Assembly (NCBI GenBank): GCA_049646245.1
Contig: JBARVL010000233.1
Span: 1-14,138 of the forward strand
Origin: Crinalium sp049646245
GTDB lineage: Bacteria; Cyanobacteriota; Cyanobacteriia; Cyanobacteriales; PCC-9333
Reading direction: 5' to 3'
Length of the DNA stretch: 14,138 bases
The translations under genes were made by a program, and so were the position numbers. This document shows positions 6,247 to 13,098 of the stretch, piece by piece; the stretch's first letter is position 1; each line of letters starts with the position of its first letter. The notes beneath the pieces were generated by a model. That model did not search any database, was not told the origin of the DNA, and saw only the letters and a list, made by a program, of their open reading frames with translations.

Positions 6247-8912
6247 CTAGGAAATTTTAATATACCAATATCATAAACTCCAGTCTTATCAGAGGGAATC
6301 TCAAAGCGGATAGGATTCTCCTGATTTCCAAATAGGCGTAGTTCGTAGCGACCCGGTTTAAGACCTTCTAAAGCAAACTTACCTGCTTTATTAGTAAACA
6401 GAGTTAATGGCTTCCACTTAGGATCTGAAAGGGAAATAACTTCGCCCGCCTGTACAGAAACAGGTTCCCCTTTAGCATCTTGCAAAATTCCTCTTAGGAA
6501 AACACTGGCATCTGTACCGACACGAATTACAGTACCGCTTCTATAGCTTGGTAGAAGATGATAAATACTTGGACCCAAATCATATCCTAATGGCAAATTT
6601 GGGGCATCTATATTAATAGTAGAAACTTGGTAAGGTTGTAGATCAGGAACCACTGCTGGTCCTAAGTTATCTGCCCTAGCAATATAGCCGCTTCCACCTG
6701 GGTTAATTCCAATTTGTTGACCTCTAAAGTTTTCGTTGCGAGTTACAAGAGCAAAACTATTGTTAATAGGGCGCGACCAGCCAAAATGCCCATCAGCAAA
6801 AACTAAGGCGGTTCCCCAATTTAGCCGAGTTGTATTGCTAGTAGCATCCGAACCATCACGAAGGAGTAGCAAATCATGAGAAAACTCAACGTTAGCGCGG
6901 TAGCCTGTATAGCTTAATCGACCCGTTAGATCATAATCGGTTGGAGTATTTGCCACGCCTACAGAGGCATTAATACCGCCTATACTTCTGGGAGAACTGT
7001 AGTTCCAGGTTAAGCGGTTAGTAGGACTACTGGTATTTCTAACATCACTTGTTGCCTGAATAGATTGACGCTGCTTAGGTAAGAACAAGAAGAGGCTTAA
7101 GTAAGCTTGTTGCTCGTCTTGACCTGCACTGTTGCGACTTTGGTTAAGGTTTAAGTTGACTCCCAGCCCATTTTTAAAAGATTTAGATAGTCCCAGAGAG
7201 AGCTTGTAAGTATCAAGCACCTCTGCCCGACCAAACTGATAATTAGCACTTAAGTTACCACCAATTCCCCAGAAAAGCTTTTGGCTGTAATAAGCTGAGA
7301 GGTCGTAGGTGTAGTTATTTCGGGGGACGAGTTCACTTCCAGTAGTGAAATGAGATCCCTTATGCTCTAAAGCAAAGCGGAATGTACGTTGAGAGGGATT
7401 ATTTTCACCTGTTTGGAAGTAGTCGTAACGCAACCTCATAGCGTAGTCGCTACCGATATCACTATCATGGCTTAACGCCATATCCCATCCCAAGTTACCA
7501 AAGCTTGTTGCCCAGACACCTTCAAAACCTGCAAGTTGCTGTTTGGGGTCAGCTTGCAAATATCCGCCCATTGTCAAAGTGTCAGTTAAACCCCAGCGAT
7601 GGGACAAGGTGAGAGTGGGTTGTGTGAAGTCGTAGTTGCGATCGCCCTTTTCAACCTTTGTAGGAAAACCAAGGCTGTAGGCGAACTGTTGCAACCCAGG
7701 AGCGAGTAACTCGCCAGCAACAGGGGCAGGAAAATCAAGCCGTTGTACCCGACCGACATCATCAGTAATAATTAGTTGCACATTGTTGATACCGCCGTTT
7801 AGTGGCAAATCGCGGATATCTTGCCGTCCAGGAGGTAACTGCAACGTCTGCGTCAAACGACCATTGATCAACACCTCAACCCTTGAGGGTCTCTCCAGAA
7901 AAAACTCAAATTGACTAATAGGTCGCGTTACGCGATAAGGCTGCAAAGAGAAATTTTTAGCAACAGTAATCCCAGCCATCGGTCGGCTACTTTGATAGCC
8001 TGTAATTGGGACAGAAAGATCCCCCATTACATAACGTAATGCTTGGTCAGGAGCGTCCCGGACTACGCGAAGATCACCACGTACTAAATTAGGATTAGCT
8101 TTCTCTGTAAAAGCAGTACTACCCTCAATCACCCAACCATTAATGTTTAAAGCTCCCTCAAAATCGAGACTGAGTGGCTGTCGTCCTAATGAAGTTCCCT
8201 CTATTCCTGACCAAACATAATTTTCACCACCCCGCAGATTGATATAACCGCTAATTCTGCTAGGATGCAAGGCATCTTTTGCGCCAGGAGGCAGATTTCC
8301 TTCTTGCACATTCAAAACATTGGTTTTGCGTTGCGCGGGTGGAACCTGGACTTGCAGCTTTAATTCTCGCTGATCGAAAGTAGCCTCTAAGCCATTTTGC
8401 CGCAATACTTCTAGTGTGAGATTCCCTTCTTTGTCTATGGCTGCTCGTAGCTTTTCTTGAATATCAGGGCGAACAATTTCTGCGGTCTTTTCTAGGAATG
8501 CTCCTGCTTGGAAACGTACTTCAGGTGTACCTCCTGGCGACAGCACTATTAATATCTGCCCCTGATCCTCCCCGTTAATCAAAAAAGAAACAACTACCCT
8601 CTGTACGCTACCACTGGTACGGGGACGACCAAAAATTCTTTGGAATAGCTCGTCCTCCTGTTTTTCTGGTACTGGAGTTGATGGTTTGGAAGGAAGTGGC
8701 GACGCAGGTTGATTCTCTACTGGAGATGGTTGCTGAGGTTGGCTTTCAGTTGGGGTTGATAGCTGTGCTTGAGCGTTTCCTAATATTGATTGATCGGATA
8801 GTGTTTGCCCTAAAGTTGAAATGGGAAGTAAAAAGATTAAGCTACTACCAATAAGAGTGGTAGTAGTGCTAGTCATAATTAAGCTATTTTCCAGGGGTTT
8901 CCGGTGTTCCAT
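6243..8912 (-). CDS. Fimbrial outer-membrane usher protein
   Basis: Ushers are outer-membrane beta-barrels that take subunits from the periplasmic chaperone and export them as a fibre. This 889-residue protein shows the expected order: signal peptide (hydrophobic to about residue 36), a Pro/Gln-rich linker (about 43-85), a periplasmic N-terminal domain (about 104-190), a long barrel region with alternating aromatic strands (about 215-780), and a C-terminal domain (about 795-889) with GKFALEGLKPGRYELRLFG. Within the barrel, VLINGRLTQTLQLPPGRQDI at 347-366 and the following DLPLNGGINNVQLIITDDVG are strongly usher-like. The start is supported by AAGGGG (8919-8924), six bases before the ATG. A second Met at residue 13 would still keep a signal peptide. 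It lies 388 bases downstream of the chaperone gene on the same strand. The Pro-rich linker before the N-terminal domain is not typical of FimD or PapC. Confidence 0.9.
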   Translation of the reverse strand: MEHRKPLENSLIMTSTTTTLIGSSLIFLLPISTLGQTLSDQSILGNAQAQLSTPTESQPQQPSPVENQPASPLPSKPSTPVPEKQEDELFQRIFGRPRTSGSVQRVVVSFLINGEDQGQILIVLSPGGTPEVRFQAGAFLEKTAEIVRPDIQEKLRAAIDKEGNLTLEVLRQNGLEATFDQRELKLQVQVPPAQRKTNVLNVQEGNLPPGAKDALHPSRISGYINLRGGENYVWSGIEGTSLGRQPLSLDFEGALNINGWVIEGSTAFTEKANPNLVRGDLRVVRDAPDQALRYVMGDLSVPITGYQSSRPMAGITVAKNFSLQPYRVTRPISQFEFFLERPSRVEVLINGRLTQTLQLPPGRQDIRDLPLNGGINNVQLIITDDVGRVQRLDFPAPVAGELLAPGLQQFAYSLGFPTKVEKGDRNYDFTQPTLTLSHRWGLTDTLTMGGYLQADPKQQLAGFEGVWATSFGNLGWDMALSHDSDIGSDYAMRLRYDYFQTGENNPSQRTFRFALEHKGSHFTTGSELVPRNNYTYDLSAYYSQKLFWGIGGNLSANYQFGRAEVLDTYKLSLGLSKSFKNGLGVNLNLNQSRNSAGQDEQQAYLSLFLFLPKQRQSIQATSDVRNTSSPTNRLTWNYSSPRSIGGINASVGVANTPTDYDLTGRLSYTGYRANVEFSHDLLLLRDGSDATSNTTRLNWGTALVFADGHFGWSRPINNSFALVTRNENFRGQQIGINPGGSGYIARADNLGPAVVPDLQPYQVSTINIDAPNLPLGYDLGPSIYHLLPSYRSGTVIRVGTDASVFLRGILQDAKGEPVSVQAGEVISLSDPKWKPLTLFTNKAGKFALEGLKPGRYELRLFGNQENPIRFEIPSDKTGVYDIGILKFPS

Positions 8913-9300
8913 TAAACACCCCTTATAAATTGTAAAACCTATTAATAAACAGGCAGGATATTAATTAAAACGGAGTAATAGATTTACCAATTTCATCCGT
9001 TTGGACTAACTTGGTTCTTTAGTTTGGAAATAAATGTATAGATGCGGGTAACGGCTGCTAAGTCAAGGTACAACAGATTTCAAGTTACACCCCACCCGCG
9101 CTTTCCGGCACCCTACCTGAGCAAGGGGAGGGGTGTACTCTATTTAGATGCAAAGTGCTGTATCTAATCTATTTTACTGTTGAAATTCAGCAGTTGTCGA
9201 ATAAGAATTTAAAGATGAGACTAAATACCTATCCGTAAACTGGATTAAATTTAGCAAGCAGCTTTAGACAAAAAACTTGCCTTTTGATGATTAAGTAAGA
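8913..9300. other. 388-base gap between chaperone and usher genes
   Basis: I see no coding frame of note here. The gap holds a GC-rich hairpin (listed separately) in otherwise AT-rich DNA, and a T-run just after the chaperone stop on the minus strand. The size suggests that the usher has its own promoter or that the hairpin damps read-through. No clear -35/-10 pair was found for the usher. Confidence 0.5.
9086..9137. repeat. GC-rich palindromic intergenic repeat
   Basis: Arms TACACCCC (9086-9093) and GGGGTGTA (9130-9137) enclose a loop of 36 bases. Pairing continues inward past one mismatch (CCC with GGG). The right arm contains GGGGAGGGGT, shared with the hairpin at 13063-13087, so both probably belong to a dispersed repeat family. 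Confidence 0.6.
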
Positions 9301-10059
9301 TCAATCTTTAGGTTGTTCAAAATCAAATGTGGCGCTGACAGGACCCACAGGTAAACCTTCTGGCAACGGAATCACAAAGCGACGCTTGTTACCAGCTAGA
9401 ATATTAACTCCGCTGATATCCTTAAGTTGTTCGGGTTTAAGATCAACTTTCTTTGCTCCAGCAGTCAAGTGTAATTGCAAGTTTTTTAAGATAGCATGGG
9501 CAGTTCCCTTGTTAGATAGAGTAAACGCTAATTCATTAGCCCCATTAGCTCCCTTTTGCGGTTCGATCGTTTCCATTACCACATCAGGTTTTACATTGGC
9601 TGGACGAATATAGACTGAACCTAAGTAACGCATTAGTACTTTAATTTGACCAACAGGTTTTGTTACATTAGCTTGAGGCTTATCCAAATCTACAGGTACT
9701 TGTTCAGCAATAATGCGGTAAGCCAATTCTTTTTGGGGTTGAGCCTCGCCTACCCAGGTAACTTTTACAGTCTGTTGTTGCCCAGGTTCTAGCAAGATTT
9801 GGGGAGGGTAAACTAGGAAATCATCATCAGCTTCTTTGTAGCTTTCTTTTCCTGTTAAATCCATTTGCCGTTCAGACATGGAGACAGTTACGGCTAACTT
9901 CTCCTTACCATCATTAAGAACTTGATAAGACTGAGTTGCACCCGCACCAGATGGAGCAAAAGTTCTGGAAATTGGCAGAAGCTTAAAGGCAAATGCAGGG
10001 TTGATTCCCAACAAAAAGATAAAAAGAGAAATAAAAATTTGTCGTAGTGAAAGCTTCAT
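9301..10059 (-). CDS. Periplasmic fimbrial chaperone (PapD-like)
   Basis: This 252-residue secreted protein matches the two-domain immunoglobulin-like chaperones that fold subunits and pass them to the usher. A signal peptide spans residues 1-24 (hydrophobic core, cleavage after PAFA). The N-terminal domain has R32 in PISRTF and FLVYPPQILLEPGQQQTVKV at 81-100, the typical 'P....L.PG..Q.vri' strand. ELAYRIIAEQVPVD at 111-124 is the family's Y-R-x-x-x-E-(I/V)-P signature. K140 in GQIKVLMRYLGSVYIRP lies where PapD has its subunit-anchoring lysine. A smaller second domain runs from about 158 to 250. AAGG sits five bases before the ATG. It follows the three subunits and precedes the usher on the minus strand. 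Confidence 0.92.
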   Translation of the reverse strand: MKLSLRQIFISLFIFLLGINPAFAFKLLPISRTFAPSGAGATQSYQVLNDGKEKLAVTVSMSERQMDLTGKESYKEADDDFLVYPPQILLEPGQQQTVKVTWVGEAQPQKELAYRIIAEQVPVDLDKPQANVTKPVGQIKVLMRYLGSVYIRPANVKPDVVMETIEPQKGANGANELAFTLSNKGTAHAILKNLQLHLTAGAKKVDLKPEQLKDISGVNILAGNKRRFVIPLPEGLPVGPVSATFDFEQPKD

Positions 10060-10138
10060 AATAACCTTGTGAATGAGTTTAGTTAATAAAGGTTTGTCTA
10101 CTTATAGTTCCCTCAGCTTTATTGCCAAAGAACACAAC

Positions 10139-10585
10139 TTAATTATCTGTAACAAGTAAAGAAATTGCTCCACTGTAGTTTCCTGGATCTTGCAGGGTAG
10201 CGGGAGTGTATTTGATGTAAAGATCCTTATTTACTTGTCCAGATGTGGATGTAGAAACTGTGTAGTTACCACTAGAAAAATCGCTGGCTACCGGAGGTGC
10301 TAATCCATCCGCAACCGTTGTTACTTCATAAGCAATCGAGCTTCCCCCAGGCTTAGTGATGTTCCCAGCGCTAACGAATAAGCTAAGACCTGTGGAGTTG
10401 TCTGTAGTCAGGGAAATATCGGCTACTTTAATAATGTGTGTGCTGGCGCTACCCCGACCGTCTAAGACTAAATTACTTGCAATACTTGTAGCCGTTGAGG
10501 TCAAAGAGGGTAAGGCAAAAGTAGGTTGTACTCCTACTAAAGCGAAGCAGAGAGATAGCCAAGCATATCGGAATAAATAGCTCAT
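10139..10585 (-). CDS. Fimbrial subunit, paralogue of the 11342-11848 gene
   Basis: The ATG at 10585 gives 148 residues with a good signal peptide (MSYLFRYAWLSLCFALVGVQ, cleavage after PTFA). A GTG at 10615 would add 10 residues and has weaker support. The mature part is small and Ser/Thr-rich, and it ends KDLYIKYTPATLQDPGNYSG followed by alternating hydrophobics. This is nearly the same ending as the subunit at 11342-11848, so the two are paralogues. The loop equivalent to that gene's acidic DLDGDGTF reads VLDGRGSA here, so the metal-type acidic residues are lost. It is the third subunit in the cluster and ends 79 bases before the chaperone. A minor subunit role is inferred. Confidence 0.75.
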   Translation of the reverse strand: MSYLFRYAWLSLCFALVGVQPTFALPSLTSTATSIASNLVLDGRGSASTHIIKVADISLTTDNSTGLSLFVSAGNITKPGGSSIAYEVTTVADGLAPPVASDFSSGNYTVSTSTSGQVNKDLYIKYTPATLQDPGNYSGAISLLVTDN

Positions 10586-10757
10586 ATAACTGATCTCATT
10601 TCTCTGTGCTACCACATCTCTAAAGTAGGTAGTGGCTCAGATAAATTTTGACTGCACTCAAGTTATAGAATAGAATAATCTTTACCTAGAAAAAGTTTTA
10701 GCTACTAAAGAAGCTGAAAAATGTCTAAGTGCCGCTAACTGAAGAGCAAAACATACA

Positions 10758-11243
10758 CTAACGCTTATGGATAATTGTCAGAAGGACTTTCCCTTTATAA
10801 GTACCTGCCTGATCAATCTTTCTTCGATCATATTTAAGAAACAGATCTAGCTTTCCTTTGGCTGCTGCTGTTGAAGATAGACTGCCTGATTCTACCAATT
10901 CTACCGTAAAGGGAATTGTCTCCCCTGAAGTATTTGCTAAGTAACCGCCAAGCGAATCAACCGCAACTATAAACTCTCCCTCACTGTTAGTCTGAATATC
11001 TACAGAATATACCTTAGTGAATACAGTAGAATCTTCATCTTTAGTCAGAGATTGGTCATTACTATTGAGTTCTAAGGAAAATTCAGTAGTTGTTGATTCA
11101 GTCTCTGGCGTAATTGTCATTTGGGGATAAACCACACCCCGAAGGAGGATTTCATCGCCACTGGCTTTGGTAGTGTTAATAGCTGCGGTACTAACTAACA
11201 AGCCAAAGGTAAGCATAAAACCATAGTCTGAAATTCTCGACAT
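10758..11243 (-). CDS. Divergent small fimbrial subunit
   Basis: This 161-residue protein has an N-terminal hydrophobic leader (about residues 8-25) and a beta-rich, Thr/Glu-rich body. The ending KLDLFLKYDRRKIDQAGTYK plus alternating hydrophobics (VLLTI) aligns with the DLYIKY...QDPG.Y ending of the neighbouring subunits. That shared end is the main reason for the call. It otherwise differs from them and lacks cysteines. It sits between the likely major subunit and the third subunit on the same strand, 98 bases after the first gene, with a strong hairpin in that spacer. Confidence 0.7.
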   Translation of the reverse strand: MSRISDYGFMLTFGLLVSTAAINTTKASGDEILLRGVVYPQMTITPETESTTTEFSLELNSNDQSLTKDEDSTVFTKVYSVDIQTNSEGEFIVAVDSLGGYLANTSGETIPFTVELVESGSLSSTAAAKGKLDLFLKYDRRKIDQAGTYKGKVLLTIIHKR

Positions 11244-11285
11244 GGCTCATACTCGTGTGAGTTGAACTATCTACTTAAGATGAAG

Positions 11286-11313
11286 TTGGGGCAACTTAGT
11301 AGAGTTACCCCAA
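11286..11313 (-). terminator. Strong intercistronic hairpin after the first subunit gene
   Basis: In the minus-strand RNA, an 11-base arm starting TTGGGGTAACT pairs fully with AGTTGCCCCAA (one G-U pair) around a 6-base loop, 28 bases after the subunit stop. Flanking AAG/CTT bases can extend it past a one-base bulge. No real U-tract follows, so it looks more like a partial terminator or an mRNA 3'-end stabiliser than a full stop. This arrangement is commonly used to make more of the first (major) subunit than of downstream proteins. Confidence 0.6.
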
Positions 11314-11341
11314 GCTTGTCATCTAGTTGGAGAGAACTTTC

Positions 11342-11848
11342 TTAATTATTATCTACAACACTGACGGCGATGGTAGCATTATAAGTACCTGGATCTTGCA
11401 AAGCTGCTGGCGTATATTTTATGTAGAGATCTTTCTCATCGGTACCAGCGGCGCTGGTTGCTACAGTATGGTTACCCGATGCAAAAACGCCAGCTGTAGG
11501 TGCGCCTGTTCCATCATCGACTGTAGTAACTTGAAAAGGGATAGCAGTTCCCCCAGTTTTGGTTAAACTTCCAGGCTCAACTGTTAAAGTCAAACCTTGT
11601 TCGTTGTTGGTGAGCATGGTAATATCACCCACTGGAACGATGTGTTCGGCAAAAGTACCATCACCATCTAAATCTAAGTTAGCTGCACTTCCTGAAGCTG
11701 CTGCTGTAACCGCTAGAGTGGATGTCACTGTACCCGAAACGTTCACCGAACCGCTAGTATCAGCAAAAGCTGCGGGTGAGAAAGCTGCTGCTGCACCGAT
11801 AACTAAACCAGAAGCGATAACTGCGCGGCGGATAGATTGAAAAGACAT
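11342..11848 (-). CDS. Probable major fimbrial subunit
   Basis: This 168-residue secreted protein has an Arg-containing, Ala-rich signal peptide (MSFQSIRRAVIASGLVIGAA, cleavage after AFA near residue 29) and a Thr/Ala/Gly-rich beta body. It ends KDLYIKYTPAALQDPGTYNA plus alternating hydrophobics (IAVSVV), the kind of C-terminal strand used for chaperone binding and donor-strand exchange. It is the first gene of the minus-strand cluster. AGGAAGG (11856-11862), seven bases before the ATG, is the strongest ribosome site in the window, and a stable hairpin follows its stop. Both points favour a highly made, major subunit (inference). Residues 59-64 read DLDGDG, matching a D-x-D-x-D-G metal-binding loop. 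Its leader (SGLVIGAAAAFSPAAFAD) resembles that of the plus-strand subunit (AGLSVGAVATFSPSAVAD). Confidence 0.8.
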   Translation of the reverse strand: MSFQSIRRAVIASGLVIGAAAAFSPAAFADTSGSVNVSGTVTSTLAVTAAASGSAANLDLDGDGTFAEHIVPVGDITMLTNNEQGLTLTVEPGSLTKTGGTAIPFQVTTVDDGTGAPTAGVFASGNHTVATSAAGTDEKDLYIKYTPAALQDPGTYNATIAVSVVDNN

Positions 11849-12551
11849 GATGTTTCCTTCCTAAGAGTTACAAAAAAAGTTAATGTTGGGAGTTGAGAGT
11901 TTTGAGAATTAGTACTTAACTTATGCTGTATATTTCAGCTTCAGGAAAGTTTGATTGAACAATCAAACTAATGAGAGTTGATATATATAGCAGTAGAACC
12001 TGTAGATGCTTAGATTGAGAGACAAACCTTTAAAAAACTCTGCAAATTAATTGTTGTTAATTTAGCTTGGCTTGAAGATTTGCTTTTCTTTAGCCTTGTT
12101 TCGTCTCTCTTTCTATTACTATATTCACCTGAAAAATAGCTTGTGTCTTTGGTGAATCTACGGAACTTTTATATAGTTTTTGAATGTAAAATTTTTGTTA
12201 CATTGTGCCACTACCTAGTATTGACAACAATCTACTAAAAAATGTCTAGGATTCATAGAAAGCAAGGATTGTGGAAGTTTTGCTATCAAGGAAAAATTAA
12301 ATTGTTGTCACGAAAATTGTTGTGAAATATTAATACTCACGAAAAATTACTTAAGCTGCACAAGTAAATATAGATGTTCCCCGTAAAACTAACAGGTTGT
12401 TGTGTATCTCCTTAGAGGTAGGTAGAGATAACTGATGGGGATAACTGGTAATATGCTGCAATATCTCTATCCGTGACAATACCGAGTGGGATTTATACTT
12501 AGTACAGATCAGCTAACTCATTTCAGTGAGCTTGCCTTTTCCCTTCCCTAA
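11849..12551. other. 703-base region without a recognised gene; fimbrial control region
   Basis: No coding frame above about 70 codons and no RNA gene is recognised here. It should contain the promoter of the minus-strand fimbrial cluster, but no convincing -35/-10 pair was found. Structures seen: the 10-bp-arm palindrome at 11948-11969; TTGTTGT-type elements near 12050, 12302, 12316 and 12393 with the reverse form ACAACAA near 12225; the 9-bp repeat TCACGAAAA at 12308 and 12337; GATAACTG twice near 12428 and 12440; and arms TAGAGATA (12423-12430) and TATCTCTA (12462-12469). It is AT-rich throughout. Confidence 0.5.
11948..11969. promoter_or_regulatory. Palindrome with perfect 10-bp arms upstream of the fimbrial cluster
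   Basis: Arms AGTTTGATTG (11948-11957) and CAATCAAACT (11960-11969) are separated by AA. It lies 100 bases upstream of the first subunit's ATG. A dimeric regulator's operator is the simplest reading. An RNA hairpin is possible but the loop would be very tight. Confidence 0.45.
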
Positions 12552-13022
12552 TCAACCAAGAAATCTACTGAGATCAAATTCTCCTGGCGACTGCTCTTGC
12601 TGATCACGCTGTAAACTCAGCATTAATAACAGTCTTTCCGTATAATCTACAGCGCCTCTTAATTCTTCTCGCAAGATTTCCAAACCGCCGTTAGCATATT
12701 CTTCAAATATATGGATACGATCGCTCTCAAATTCCACATCATTAGGTGAGAGAATATTAATATCCTGAGTTTCTGCGATCGCCAGCAACTTGATCACCAG
12801 ATCATACCCTCTAGAAATAAAAATATCTATGCTAATTGGTCCTGGTTCTTTGCGAGATACTTCCCCTAGTGGTACACGCTTGTTGTGCTTCGCGCCTAAG
12901 ACTGCGGAAAATGCGATCGCATCAGCATAAGTTTGAAATGGTCCCGTTGTTCCAGGTGCGACAGTTAATTCTTGTACTAAATCAGCTTTATCCTTAGCAA
13001 TTTTAATCCGACTTTCAGCCAT
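12552..13022 (-). CDS. Probable DNA phosphorothioation-associated protein 4
   Basis: This 156-residue protein has no signal peptide or membrane segment. From memory of the family, it resembles the small phosphorothioation-associated protein 4: FQTYADAIAFSAVLGAKHNK at 28-47, then a segment with SIDIFISRGYDLVIKLLAIA and the strongly family-like IFEEYANGGLEIL at about 104-116. The biochemical role of that family is not known to me. Its presence beyond the fimbrial cluster, on the same strand as the dnd operon, is the main sign that the two regions were once one island. The start ATG at 13022 has only a weak upstream ribosome site. A search against the family profile would settle the call. Confidence 0.68.
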   Translation of the reverse strand: MAESRIKIAKDKADLVQELTVAPGTTGPFQTYADAIAFSAVLGAKHNKRVPLGEVSRKEPGPISIDIFISRGYDLVIKLLAIAETQDINILSPNDVEFESDRIHIFEEYANGGLEILREELRGAVDYTERLLLMLSLQRDQQEQSPGEFDLSRFLG

Positions 13023-13062
13023 TAGTTTTATATCTATATCAAAACTTATTTCCGTATTATCC

Positions 13063-13087
13063 CCCCTCCCTAAAATTCGGGGAGGGG
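13063..13087 (-). terminator. GC-rich hairpin after the carotenoid oxygenase gene
   Basis: Arms CCCCTCCC (13063-13070) and GGGAGGGG (13080-13087) enclose a 9-base loop, about 12 bases after the minus-strand oxygenase stop. It is placed to end that transcript, although no long U-tract follows. It shares GGGGAGGGGT with the hairpin at 9086-9137 and is probably a dispersed cyanobacterial palindrome serving as a terminator. Confidence 0.5.
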
Positions 13088-13098
13088 TTGCCTAAACA

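Noticed and set aside
11559..11840. Plus-strand frame of 93 codons
   Set aside because: Exact antisense of the well-supported major subunit gene. Other opposite-strand frames at 2285, 5548, 9329, 10356 and 11327 were dropped for the same reason.
12300..12350. Transposon ends from TCACGAAAA and ATTGTTGT repeats
   Set aside because: The repeats are short and direct, with no transposase and no inverted ends.
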